From Tritrichomonas musculus (taxonomy: Eukaryota; Parabasalia; Tritrichomonadida; Tritrichomonadidae), in contig JAPFFF010000015.1 in the NCBI GenBank assembly GCA_039105265.1, positions 3,286,001 through 3,350,000 on the forward strand: a DNA stretch of 64,000 nt, given 5' to 3'. A program made the translations under genes and the position numbers. The notes below the pieces were generated by a model, which saw only the letters and a list, made by a program, of their open reading frames with translations, did not search any database and had not been told where the DNA came from. Each line of letters starts with the position of its first letter. Position 1 is the stretch's first letter. Shown piece after piece: positions 25,601-36,277 of this stretch.

Positions 25601-26489
25601 GTTTGTTCATTACTTTGGGTGTTAACGGTTTGGACTTCCACTCACCATTCACTTTGAACTGGATCTTGTACATCTCGATGATGGGTGTATTCTCCATGAG
25701 TTCTTCGAAGAACTCTTTCAATCGAGGGAACAACTGCTTACGACCCTTGTTGTTGAGCTCTTCGAAATTGATGGTCCATCGATGTGGATTTCTTTCGAGT
25801 TGTTCCATGATATCGTCAACGATTCTCTGCTGCTCATTACCCAGTTCTTTCCATTCCCTGAAGGATTTGAGGTTGTTGATGTCCTCTTCACGACGTTCAT
25901 CTGGGGTCCAGATATCGAATTCTTCAAGGTCTTTCTCGATTTGGGTCTTCTTTATCGATTGGGTTCTCCAGAACTCTTTGATGTCGTTGATGTGCTCTCT
26001 GATACCGGACGTATCTCGTTTATGGAGTTCCCTATCGAATCTGAGTCTACGCTGTTCTTTGCTGCGTGAATCGTAGGAATCCATTGGGAGATGAATCTTC
26101 TTTCGGTGTTGTTCCCTGACGAAGGTGTCGTTGTATTCGGTTGGATTACCGAAGAACTCGTCATCGGCTTTCTTCTGAATACGTTGTTTGTAGACATCAC
26201 TATCGATATACCTTGATGGTGGTGGAAGTTCAAAATCTGGTGCAGAAGGAGCTTTTGCATGCATCCCAGCTTGATATCCCTTCGCGAAGTTGTAGAAGGA
26301 CATGAATTTGGTGTCATCGTTGCTGTAACCAAGTTCAAGGGCTCTATCGACGATGATATAGACTAACTCATCCACGAAACGGGACTTGTTTTGGTTGAAT
26401 ATCTTCTCAGTGACCCTCTTTTTGATACCCAGTCTACGTTTGGCTGTGTTGTATGATTCGCGGATGTCATCGTTGCTGATGTCCAGCAT
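22617..26489 (-). CDS. polB: Outer Polinton protein-primed family B DNA polymerase
   Basis: About 1290 residues as read from the ATG at 26489. Exonuclease motifs are YWFADFEAD (about 607), FHNLAYDIR (about 660) and YCQQDV (about 805). Polymerase motifs are DAVSLYPSAM (A, about 892), LIMNSCYGKT (B, about 1035) and YYQDTDSM (C, about 1120). An N-terminal extension of about 550 residues contains a Cys then His arrangement (LNDCCFVYAL, and VHHLCIYKGHYFLE about 90 residues later) that may be an OTU-like protease fold. The polymerase replicates the element from a terminal protein. The inner Polinton is inserted at the 5' edge of this gene, 40 bases upstream of the ATG given, so its normal start context is disturbed. 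Confidence 0.9.
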   Translation of the reverse strand: MLDISNDDIRESYNTAKRRLGIKKRVTEKIFNQNKSRFVDELVYIIVDRALELGYSNDDTKFMSFYNFAKGYQAGMHAKAPSAPDFELPPPSRYIDSDVYKQRIQKKADDEFFGNPTEYNDTFVREQHRKKIHLPMDSYDSRSKEQRRLRFDRELHKRDTSGIREHINDIKEFWRTQSIKKTQIEKDLEEFDIWTPDERREEDINNLKSFREWKELGNEQQRIVDDIMEQLERNPHRWTINFEELNNKGRKQLFPRLKEFFEELMENTPIIEMYKIQFKVNGEWKSKPLTPKVMNKLMENLTEQNFIFDLEDIIPDYFYEEGGEELPTWSLFTELSFSPYQKYDGNKDRGGDFFPYLTIPNTPKVLVDYLKRFQIFDSLIDDKGKQRCELNDCCFVYALMMTDCYDEPTLNQIRLRIQNRYLSQGSIEKICQEFHIHIKLSYIDEDTAGKNKKQTNRTTKKNGSRPPYYGVPIEEVLNNRVHHLCIYKGHYFLEEETPFSGYYIKHLHECESDESMFDKEIYHGRVIDGRSRVKSSQLLRLMMSQNYFIPITYGQCRILKTVFFNEINNDLSNVNLDYDEQYCTRLIKPPISKTSSSPKMPPTYWFADFEADSTKTPHRPYKCVIYKDNGRLKKEFVGEDCDRQLLEFLPDGAVVYFHNLAYDIRMIRTKGATTLESTEKEFKNGITKSIIKGTKVMKADVKYNGKTIHFKDSLPILTCKLSEFPMMFNLDGIQKEIFPYKYYTLERLKENPAIGTISEAGLREDRLWTAEDIQTFNENIDSIPGCRIDDDHFDMWKYVSFYCQQDVNILRLGFTQFRNDFKKDFNIDPYNFISISSLANEVFKQQVYYPNGNLFEVGGIVRKFMSQAVYGGRCMTAYNKKWHVKKHLSDFDAVSLYPSAMARLHVVEGRPKVITEDKLNYEFLSNQSAYVVEIEITKVHKHYPFPLIVRKVNGLNLNDDNLVEGESVHMVVDNIALEDLIKFQKIEYRLIKGYYWDGKTDDRIQSVIKDIFNKRLQYKKDGNPLQLVYKLIMNSCYGKTIERPHDKDYKYIHNRDLDKYVMKNYYKIIEDVELENSDMHAVKVMTPIDKHFNFSLLGIQVLSMSKRIMNEVMCLAYDIGCHIYYQDTDSMHIETDDIPKLVSAYKDLYGRDLIGSNLGQFHSDFPTINNHKETPVSVESIFLMKKMYIDKLTDSTGDIDYMIRGKGITQNSIKHEYQSRFDGNPMSLYKHIFDGHQVTFDLTKGQPCFAMNKNMTVSTLEKFQRRIKTTYDIGDVTDYFNDKNEWAQTL

Positions 26490-26528
26490 ACGAGCTAATC
26501 GTCTCAGATGGTTGTAGTCGACTACGTT

Positions 26529-26755
26529 AGTAGTGTAGTATGTGCGTATTGGGGGTCAGATAATTAATCACATCTGACGGTCTACCCCATGTTAGTCGCC
26601 CAAGGGTTTCATGCGATTTTCCTTATTTTCTAACCCATTTTCAGAACTCAAGGTTTTCTAGCTCACTGTCTACAACACTGTGAGCCCCAACTATGAAACT
26701 CAATGATTTCTAGCACTTTTTTAGAGTCGAATAATTTGAGCCTCCAATTGACAGC
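26529..26755 (+). repeat. Inner Polinton left terminal inverted repeat
   Basis: 227 bases that mirror 47037-47263. It starts AGTAGTGTAGTATGTGCG and ends CCTCCAATTGACAGC. Unlike the outer repeats it is not built of tandem units. It contains no gene. Confidence 0.9.
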
Positions 26756-29115
26756 TTGTGAACGCCATAAAATTTAAATCCATCGATTATCAAAATTAAT
26801 TTTTTATTTCCACCCAAATGCGATACGATTACCGATCACTTAAAAATATTAGTAATGATGATATTGTTGAATTAATCAATTCTATCAATACACTTTTCAA
26901 TGCAAATCTACCAATTACAACAACTGCTAAAACAGAAGCTTGGAATAGAAGGAAAAACGTAGAAGTATTATGTGATTGGCTTAATAATCGTAATGCCCAC
27001 AGATTTATTAAAAATGATTTACCAAATGCAGAAGAAATAGATAGTTTCATTATACATGAGCATAAACTTAAACAAATATTGGATGATTCGCATGAACAGC
27101 ACTACCAAGATATGCTCAAACGTGATGATTACTTTGAAGAAGATATTAATGAAGAAGATGAACGCTATTTCAACACAAAACAACAACAAATCGAGAGAGA
27201 ATTCGAGATAAAAGAAGCTATTAATAGGGCTTATGAAGCAGTTGATGATGCAATACAATTAATAAAACAACAACAACATCCTGTATTACAGAAGACTGAA
27301 AAACTGATAATCCCAGATGCTCCATTAATCAAAAACCATCAAAAGTATTACATTCCAGAGAATGAAGAAATATATGAATACCTCAATAAATGCGCACACA
27401 ATTTCACATCAAAACATAGTGATTTCCTTATGATTAACGAGCCACATGATTTCGATAGAGCTGTAAATGAATGGAATCACTATAATAAATATCCATCTGA
27501 AAATACTATACAACGCAAAGACAGTGGCAAGCCGATAACAACATATTATTTCAATCAAGTTGCATCATTAGATAATATCTTTGAGTGTCTTCACAATGTA
27601 TACAAGAAAGAGCTGAAACCATTTAAGGTTCATTTTCAACTATCAGGAGTCTTCGAAACATACACTTATGATTTTGAATCATTAGAAGAGAAATACGATT
27701 ATAAAGCTAGAGATATTATTTGGAAAAACTATCAATCAATGGTCCCCATCATCATCAGTAAACTTGAAGACCTTGATATTGTTAAACTCTATATTGAATC
27801 TGTTTTACACTCATATGAAACAGAATCATCAAGCACAAAACTTATATTAGTTGGTTCAATAGCTTTTACAGTTTCAAGAATGAGAAAGATAACTGGTCGC
27901 ATAAAGGATTTACCAATAGAATTCATCAAAAATGATTTCATAATATGTGATAATGAAGATGATAAACTATGTTTCTTCAGATTCTTAGCTGTATGTTTAA
28001 ATGAAGAACTAGCAAATACCAAAAAATATAAAACTAAAGAACGAACCAAAATCGCTAAGAAACTACTTCTTAAAGAACACAATATAATATACAACACAAA
28101 GATTCCAAATGAAGGTAAGAAAATACTTAATGAATTCAAAGGTGTTTCAATGGAGCAGATGAAAGATTTAGCACAAAAGAATCACATTAATGTTAACATA
28201 TATGAGTTTTTCAAGACAGATTCTGAGCAATATTATGATTTATCAGAGCAGTGGTTTTTCGATAAAACATTTACAACATATTCTGCATTACTTTTCACTC
28301 AAAATCAAATCATCCATATAATGTACATCAAGAATCCTGAAAAGCTTACCCAAATACATATTTGCCCTAAATGTAATTCATATATTCATTATGGTTCAAA
28401 GAATTTTAACAGGTTTGATTCTCATGTTAAACACTGTGATGGTGTATTTAAAAAGAACTTCATACCAGTTAAAGAAGCTTTACCTTATTGTCCTCACATA
28501 TTGAATAACCCTGTTTATGAATACTGTTTAGCATACAATCTTCAATGGAAACCTGAAATATATTATATAACATATGATTTCGAAACAATGGAGCAATCAA
28601 TAAATAAATCAATCTCTGATTCAACAACAATAAATTCAAGGTTAATTCCGTTGTCAGTTTCATCTTGTGTGAAATCATCAAACGGCTTGACAACAAAGAA
28701 TTTCTCATTAAGAGACTCTCAAGAGTTCATACCACAATGGATAAAATGGTTGTTCGAGCAATCAATGAAAGTCTATGCAGATAAGATATCATATTATGAA
28801 TCATTCTTACCAGATACCTCTATTAACAAAAATATGAATGTAATTACTGTATTAGGGTTTAACTCATCACGTTTTGACAGCAATTTATTTAAACAATATT
28901 TTAATCATTCTTTCTGGAAAGTCGAACAAAATTCAATAATTGGCACCCTATCTTCATTAAAACAATTCATTCTCACATCAGATAATCATCCAACTAAATT
29001 GAGATTCATAGATGCTCAATCATTTGTTGCAGGAGGTACATTAAAGCAATTTGGCGAAGATTTTGGCAACGTAATCGTTGACTCAAACGTGAGCGTTTGT
29101 GGTGGTATCAATGAA

Positions 29116-29144
29116 TTGCAAAGCAATACCCAAGCTAAAGCTTG
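29116..29144 (+). repeat. Tandem micro-hairpin insert, polymerase copy
   Basis: TTGC-AAA-GCAA followed by CAAGC-TAAA-GCTTG, encoding LQSNTQAKACD in the polymerase frame. A copy with one mismatch over about 32 bases is at 31641-31669 in another gene. Confidence 0.75.
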
Positions 29145-29696
29145 TGATATAAAAGGTGTGTTTCCTTACGAAGCAATCAACGACAAGAACTACAATGAAG
29201 TATTATCAAAATCAGAACCATTTTCATATGATGATTTTTATAGCTATCTCAATCAAAAGAATCCTCTCACTAAAGAAGAATATGATGCTTATCTTGAAGA
29301 TTCAAAACGTTTTGCAACACGATGGGACTACCTATTAGCATACAATGATAATGATGTTGAAATGATGATTAAACCTATTGATAATCTAATAGCACTCAAT
29401 GCTCAATACAATGTTGATTTACTTTCAAATCTCTCATTATCAAAGAATGCTTCGTGCATCAAATATGCTTTGGCTTATAAAGATTTTAATCCGAGAAACA
29501 ACATTGGGATTACAAATAAATATAATACATTCAAACCAAGCAAGAAATGGTGGCAATATAAATGTGATAGTTATTATAATCAAGATGAGAAATACAATAG
29601 ATTAAACCCTAAAAAACCACAACGAGATTTAACAAAATGTGTGTCAGAAAATGATTTCGAAGCTTTTATGAAAATGTATGACGACCCAAATAAAGG

Positions 29697-29839
29697 GAAA
29701 TGCCATTTATGTCATGAACATTTTACTTATCAAAATAAGCCTACATTAGATAGAATTGACAATAATAAAGGTCACCAAATTGATAACTGCTTATTAGCAT
29801 GTGCTGAATGTAATAAACTTCGTAAACGTGATGACCCTA
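29697..29839 (+). other. HNH / endonuclease VII-like segment within inner polymerase gene
   Basis: Encodes CHLCHEHF, then TLDRIDNNKGHQIDNC, then CAECNKLRKR: two CxxC pairs around a central Asp-His-Asn type core, as in HNH nucleases. Many animal Polinton polymerases carry a related endonuclease-VII zinc segment at a comparable place between the exonuclease and palm motifs. The outer polymerase lacks it. Activity is unknown. Confidence 0.65.
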
Positions 29840-31487
29840 AAATAACAGCTCTAAGAATCCAATTAAAAAAATATTGTAAATTACATCATTTACCAACACT
29901 CATCAACGATGAACGTGAATATTATTCAATAAGAAATGCTATCACAGGAGGACTCTCTAATGTAATGCATCGAGTAAACATTAAAGATGAGACTCATATT
30001 AATAAATTTCGCTATATTGACAATAAAGGAGTTTTGTCATATGATACTTCTAATGTTCAATCTCATGTTGTTGGTATCGATTTTAATTCTTTGTATCCAT
30101 CATCATTCTCATCTTGTAAACATGAATTTAATAAGTATCATGGAGGTATAATGTATATGCCTGGAGCATTTATTAGACGAATTGATGTTAAAGATAAAGC
30201 TTCAAAAAAGAGATGCCTCGATATCATAACAAACTCATCAAGATTCTCAAATAAACCATCATATTTGTTCTACGCTGAAGTTAAACTAAAATGTCCCACC
30301 TCTAAAATAAACTATTTTATCAATTTACCTCCTGTGTTTCGCAATATCAATATCAAAAACGATGAATCAACAATTGGCACTTATATGTACAATTACATGA
30401 AAACAAATAAATTAACTTCTACAGATATGGAAGAACGCAAGCTTACAATGCTTCTTGATACTCATGATGAATACATGATTTTCTCAAATTATTATCTCTG
30501 GTTTCTGTTAGACCACGGATTGATTATTGATGATGTTAAATCTGTTTCACAATATGAAGCTCATACAGGATTTAATGAATTTGTTAGCACTTTTATGCAA
30601 AAACGTCAGGATATTATTAGTGGTGTTAGTAAAGGTAGCGAATGAGAAATTTTATAAAATATCTATGAACGGTTCATATGGATATGATGGGATGAACTCT
30701 GAGAAATTCAGTAAAGTCAAGATATGTGATGCAAATAAAGCTTATCAATATATCATCTCTCAAACTTATATGGGTGGAGCACAATTAAGTGATAATACAT
30801 TTTTAATTCAACAATCACCCAAATCATATCATTGCAATACATGCATTCAAGAATCATTGTGGACTCTTGATAACGCAAAGTTTTGGTATCTCACATTTTA
30901 TTACGATTTTATGAATAATTGTTTTGATATGGATAGACTACATTTTATAGAGGGTGATACTGATTCAGCATATTTTGCAGTTGCTGGGAACCCAAATGAA
31001 GGTCCTGAACAATTATTTGATTACGTTATTAAAAACAAAGAGTTCTACGACAAGAATGTATATAAATTCATGCCTAACCCATCAATCAACACTATTCAAG
31101 ACGAAAAAAAGATATTGGGATGTGCCATTGAAAAATATGGTGAAAACATGATAGCTCTTGCACCTAAATGTTATACTATATTTAACAGTAATGGGCAAAC
31201 CAAATCACTCAAACTAAAAGGTGTATCTTTAAAGAAGAATCATATTGTGTCTTCCGATTACAAATCTATTATTGATAATCAATCAATTAAGCTTGGTAAG
31301 AATATAAATCTTCAGATGCAAAACAATAAAATGAGTAAAATAACGGTAAACAAGAATGCTCTCACAGGATGTCATACAAAGATGATTGTTTTACCAAATC
31401 AATCATGCGCACCTTTTGTTAGTGGCTTAACAGCGAATAATTATTTTATTAATTATAACTAAATAGTTATTTTTTTATTCTTAACAA

Positions 31488-31922
31488 ATGACAAACGAAA
31501 TAATAAGAAGAATCGATGATATAATAGCTGATTTGTATACATTAAAATTATGGGTACATACTGAACAAAAAAAAGACAGTTCGTCTAATAGTGAACCACA
31601 AAGTGGTGAAGAGAATTCGTTAGAAGAACATACAATTGACTTGCAAAGCAATACCAAAGCTAAAGCTTGTGACTGTGTAGCAGAGCCTAGAAAAGTCATC
31701 CATAGACGAACAAACCGTTCATTCCCATTAAATAAATCAAAGAATCTCAATGATGAACAACGTAATAAAGTATTAGCATTTGCAAATGAAAATAAACAAC
31801 TCATCTTGGATCAACCATCTGCTACAAGAAATGAATTCCTTCAAAAGCTTGTTCGCGATAAATTGAATATTAATCTTTCTGCATACATGTCTTGTAAGAT
31901 AATTACTATGCTCAGTATTTGA
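31488..31922 (+). CDS. Small Polinton protein with in-frame hairpin insert
   Basis: 144 residues. A helical N-terminus (MTNEIIRRIDDIIADLY) leads to a Ser/Glu-rich middle, then LQSNTKAKACD encoded by a hairpin insert, a basic segment and a helical C-terminus. It has no recognised family and no counterpart in the outer element. A T-run (TTATTTTTTTATTC) lies about 10 bases before the ATG. It ends overlapping the 3' end of the fibre region (convergent). Confidence 0.6.
   Translation: MTNEIIRRIDDIIADLYTLKLWVHTEQKKDSSSNSEPQSGEENSLEEHTIDLQSNTKAKACDCVAEPRKVIHRRTNRSFPLNKSKNLNDEQRNKVLAFANENKQLILDQPSATRNEFLQKLVRDKLNINLSAYMSCKIITMLSI
31641..31669 (+). repeat. Tandem micro-hairpin insert, second copy
   Basis: Nearly identical to 29116-29144 and read in the same frame, giving LQSNTKAKACD inside an unrelated protein. 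It comprises TTGC-AAA-GCAA plus an AAGC-TAAA-GCTT stem. Confidence 0.75.
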
Positions 31923-34900
31923 ATACAGCAAGCGTTTTATCATCTATTATTGCAGTGATAACCCCCACAGTCATACGTTTAATCTTTGATGTTATTGCAG
32001 TTTCACCACTAAGAATCTTCAATTTATTGTCTTCATTATCAATAAATACTTCATCTCCAATACCATAACAAGATGAATCATCAACTTTTACAAGATAATC
32101 ACCATGTGAAGTGAAGGTAATACAATTATTTTTTTGGTCAATTCTAACACAAATACCAACATATTCTTTCCATGAACCAGTAGTTTTGACACTGCAAATA
32201 CAATCTGTTGTATCATCTCACAGTTGAAGGTATCCACGTATCACCATCATGTTTATAAACCTTACCAGTCATATATACTGGAGCTCCAATAACGAAATCA
32301 TTTATTGAATTTACAGATGACTCGATTGGGGAGTAGTGGGTGATTGTATTTGAACCGTTTGATGTTATCTTGCCAGAAACATGTAAATCTTTTTGAATCA
32401 ATTGTTGTATTTCTTGCAGTACCATACATGCTAAATGATTGAAATTATGACCATCAACATATATAAATACTTCACCAGTTATAGCAGTTTATGAAGACCT
32501 ATACATAATGTAACAGTATTATAAGTATCAGTTCTATCTAAATCTAAATAAAGCAATGTATTAGAATCACTATAGAACTAACCAAACTTGCAATAACACT
32601 TTCGGTACTATTCATATGTTAAAAACCATCATTATTTTTTGATACATAACCTGACAAATCGACATTAATAGGAATTTCACTCTTCACTTGGTCAATATTT
32701 TTCATCAATTCTGTTTTCAATGCAAAGTTATCATTCACATATTTCACAGATGAAATCATATTATCGTTCACAGGTTGGTTGCTGATTAATGTGATAGATG
32801 CATCATATATATTGGTTAGTGTATCGTCCGCGGCTCTCAATGAAACAATACGTGTAGCTACACGAATATCTATTGATTCGCTTGACTCACTACTTACTGA
32901 TTTGTATATGAGATTTGCACCCTTTCGTCCAGAATACGTATATTCAGCTTCTTCATATGATGCATCATCAGCATTTCGTTTGAACTTCACAATAATATTT
33001 TTAGTTGTCAATACTCTTCTTATATATTCATCTGGGATTGCACAACCACTATCATTCTGTGTACATTGAATTGTGAATCGTTCTGGATTTTCATCAACAA
33101 CATTTGCGGTTTTAATGAATGGTGATTCAATTTGTGCTCTAATGAAATTGTATGCTATAGGATTATTATTTCTATGTGCTGCAATATACGATACATATAC
33201 AATTTGTCCATCATCATGACGCCATATTATTCTATCAATGCGTTTACCATTGCTATCATATCTGTCCAAGCAATCAAAAGTGTTAGTAGAGCCATTTGGT
33301 TTAAATATTACATCAATACGCATAATATCATCATCTTGATTATCTCCCCAATTAACATCAAATACCAAATGAACTCCAGCATTTGGTAGCTTAGGGGTAA
33401 TATATGCACCGTCATATAATTTTGCAGGATATTCAATATTCAATTCAGTACCATATAATGCAGTATTCAATGCAGATTCATTAATCAAATCTGTTGGAAT
33501 TGTTGGAATATCTGTTTTCAATGCATACTTATCCAATTCATAAGCCAATTCATCCTCATCAACAAACTTCTCATCAGCTTGTGCACTAGTATAATACGGT
33601 GTCAAATCAACATCTTTAATATCACTCTTCAGTGCGTATTTATCTTGGAGAAATGCAAGATTAACAACACAGTTTTTGTTCGTTTCATCATAATCTTCAT
33701 TTGCAATATAACAACTTATTACATTGATTCTATGTTGGTTATCAAAATCATAAACAACTCCACAACTTGAACTCATTTCTAATGTTAATGCTATATTTTG
33801 AACGCCATTATTTAAAACATAATCATTATTATTAATACTTGATATAGTGAATATTCCTTGATATTTAATACTTTCATCAGTCTTATCATATCCATCAAAT
33901 AACATTCCATATTGTTTCCATTTTTCAAAATATTGACTTGCATTAGTATAAAGAACCGAAAGAGTATTAATACTATTACCTTCATCATAAGTTAATTCTA
34001 ATTCTTGATTGAAAGTAATTGTTTTATCAATTATTTCTGGAATATCAGATTTTAATGCATAAGTGTTTAACACATATCTAGCCGAATAAGCGTTTTTGTC
34101 TGTTGGTTCGACAGTTTTGGTTATTGAACATGATAATATTTCAGGTGTTTCACCAGTTCCTGGATTGATTAATTCATGGGAGTTATACAGATACCAAAGA
34201 CTAGAATCACTTCCTTCCATACGCAGTATCTGAGAGGGTAGATTATCATCATCGTCATTGTACGAATAGTCTGCGTGAACATAATGGGCCGTATAGTAAC
34301 TGTCTGATGAAACAATATCCAACCCATATTGCTCAATCAGTATATGATATGGGTCGTAATCCAAATCAAGAATTGTATTATTGGCGATTGTGAATTGAAT
34401 AGTTGTTTGCCCCTCAATAATCTCTGGGATTTCGCTTTTCACTTGCTCAATAATCTTTGGGAGGTCTTCTTTTGAAACATATTCTCTGGCACAAGAATCC
34501 AAAGCTGCTTGAAGACCTTCATTAGCTGCCATACTTGTTAAACACATTGATGCTTGAGCTGATAATGGTTTAACATCATCAGCCATCAATTTCTGAAACA
34601 TTTCGTCTGATAATTGGTCTCTTATGTTCAATTGCAACTCACTATTTTTGAGTACTTCTGGTATCTCTGACAAGTCTTCTTTTTTCGCGTATGGTTCCAA
34701 AGCAGTTGTCAAAGCAGATTCATTAACCAAATCTGTAGGTATTTCAGGTATGTCAGTTGATAATGCAAAATTGTTAACAATGTAATCACGTAATGTATTA
34801 ACAGCGTTTTGAATTTCTTCACTACTAGCATACTTTAATAATTCTTTATTGAATTCCTCTGTTTTCAAATAATCGAATAAATCAGTTGTTTTCGCGTAAG

Positions 34901-35075
34901 GTTTCAATAATTCTTTCAATTCCTCGGTATTCAAGCTTGACCCCAAATTATTTCCGTTATTACACTTACACCCACATGAAGTGGCATATTGTTTTATGTA
35001 TTCTATTATTAATTCATCTATTGTATTTACCCTTTTGATACCACCTGCTTGCTCTATCGTAAACATTTTGAACAT
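31921..35075 (-). pseudogene. Inner Polinton fibre region (broken, about three breaks)
   Basis: Counterpart of the outer fibre. The N-terminal two thirds contains repeated modules of the form YALKSDIPEIPTDLINESAL and PYAKKEDL, the Tyr-Ala-Lys version of the YTK-E fibre repeat. Beta-rich segments lie between them. The 3' end retains the conserved C-terminal knob seen in the outer fibre (ITHYSPIESS, TGKVYKHDG, and a CICSV...LAVF segment). The start at 35075 diverges from the gene at 35081 across only 5 bases. The gene is broken, by my estimate about three times, all towards its 3' end. Confidence 0.75.
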
Positions 35076-35080
35076 AATAA

Positions 35081-36133
35081 ATGACGTCAGATGTGGATGA
35101 ACAATTAATAATGAATGAGGTGAAAAAGAAAGATTATCAAGATATGCTCATATTCATGTTCCAAAATAGTAAATCAGAGCAAATAAAAACAATAATACAC
35201 AATATTATTGAGTATCTTAAGAATCCTCGTAACTATATCAAAGACGTGAAAGAAAAGCTAAAAGATATGCTTGATAAATATAACGCAAAGCCTAAAGGAA
35301 GTAAAAGACAAAAAAATGAATTAGCTAAAATACTTGATTCAAAAGCGAATTACTTTATTGATATATCTGGCTTACTAAAAGATAAAGCTGCGGGCACTCG
35401 CAGCCTCCGGGAACAAAGTTCCAGTCAACACAGTTGCCGACAAGCGGAGGAAGAAAAGCCTGTTATTCCACAAATTGAGGAAGAGGAAGAACCTGACTTG
35501 GAAGGCCACTATTTTAGAAACAGAATTAATAAAGACATTGAATCACTTAGTAATTTAGTTGCACTTGATAGTAATCATATTAATGCTTTACACTTATTTT
35601 ATTGTATTGCTGATGACTCAAAAAGGTATCCGTTATTTAATAAAAAAGATACTACACAGATTCAATTACTTGTCGTATCATTAACTGAAAACATAGATTC
35701 ACATAAAAACAACAAGATACCAGATGACATAAATAACCTAATGCAATTTGAGAAACAAAGAAGACAAACCAATATTGAAACAATGAGAAAGTTAGCTGAA
35801 TCTAATCAAGAAGGTCAGCAATTATTAGATGCTTACAATAAATCTTCTACAATTGATGCTAACCAACTAGAAAGGTTTGGCTTATTAAATGAAGAGTTTA
35901 CTGCTAAAAACCTTTATGGTTACTATAATAGGTCTATAAATCCTAAAGATGACTCCGATGTTAGAGTTAGGAATATCGCATTACAATTACATGATGCAAT
36001 AAGAGAAACAAACATATTTGAAGAAACAACTGAACCTAAAAACAAAAAGCAACTCAAACAATTAATAAAGTACCTTAATGAAAATGGAGATAGAGAAATA
36101 TTTTTTAATATGAATAGTGATATAGAAGAGTGA
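35081..36133 (+). CDS. Inner Polinton protein of unknown function
   Basis: A 350-residue, highly charged, mostly helical frame. Around residues 103-123 the sequence changes abruptly to AAGTRSLREQSSSQHSCRQ, encoded by a cluster of hairpins (35387-35450) that looks inserted. No known domain is visible. It is followed, after another hairpin cluster, by the protein that resembles the outer product at 5690-6802. They could belong to one gene or two. I describe them separately. Confidence 0.55.
   Translation: MTSDVDEQLIMNEVKKKDYQDMLIFMFQNSKSEQIKTIIHNIIEYLKNPRNYIKDVKEKLKDMLDKYNAKPKGSKRQKNELAKILDSKANYFIDISGLLKDKAAGTRSLREQSSSQHSCRQAEEEKPVIPQIEEEEEPDLEGHYFRNRINKDIESLSNLVALDSNHINALHLFYCIADDSKRYPLFNKKDTTQIQLLVVSLTENIDSHKNNKIPDDINNLMQFEKQRRQTNIETMRKLAESNQEGQQLLDAYNKSSTIDANQLERFGLLNEEFTAKNLYGYYNRSINPKDDSDVRVRNIALQLHDAIRETNIFEETTEPKNKKQLKQLIKYLNENGDREIFFNMNSDIEE
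35387..35450 (+). repeat. Cloverleaf-like hairpin cluster inside a coding region
   Basis: Contains GCTGCG/CGCAGC (35387-35404), and then, enclosed by CCTCCG/CGGAGG (35404-35450), the hairpins GGAAC-AAA-GTTCC (35410-35422) and CAAC-ACA-GTTG (35426-35436). It is GC-rich compared with the surrounding gene and stays in frame. Confidence 0.7.
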
Positions 36134-36155
36134 TATAGAAAGCAAAGTGAATCTG

Positions 36156-36201
36156 CGCCACAGGCGAGTCTTTCAAAGAAAGCCGAACATTTGCAAAGCA
36201 A
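36156..36201 (+). repeat. Three tandem micro-hairpins between two genes
   Basis: CGCC-ACA-GGCG, CTTTC-AAA-GAAAG and TTGC-AAA-GCAA follow one another within 46 bases, each with a three-base loop. The last is the same hairpin that starts the inserts at 29116 and 31641. Confidence 0.75.
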
Positions 36202-36277
36202 AGTTGTTAAAGACAATTATCATGCAATTGACGTAAATCTAGAAGATGATAGTGAATCTTTATCCGACTATAAAACA

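Larger units (their letters stand above)
26818..31462 (+). pseudogene. polB: Inner Polinton family B DNA polymerase region (broken, about one break)
   Basis: Protein-primed polymerase region of the inner element, starting 62 bases inside the left repeat. Landmarks in order: a long N-terminal extension, a zinc-ribbon-like CPKC...H..C segment near residue 515, exonuclease motif YITYDFETM (about 585), an HNH/endonuclease VII-like Cys-His segment (about 960-1005), motif A DFNSLYPSSF (about 1086), then motif B SMNGSYGYDG and motif C EGDTDSAYF. A tiny tandem-hairpin insert (29116-29144) lies within it in frame. The gene carries about one break. Family and parts are clear. Confidence 0.85.
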
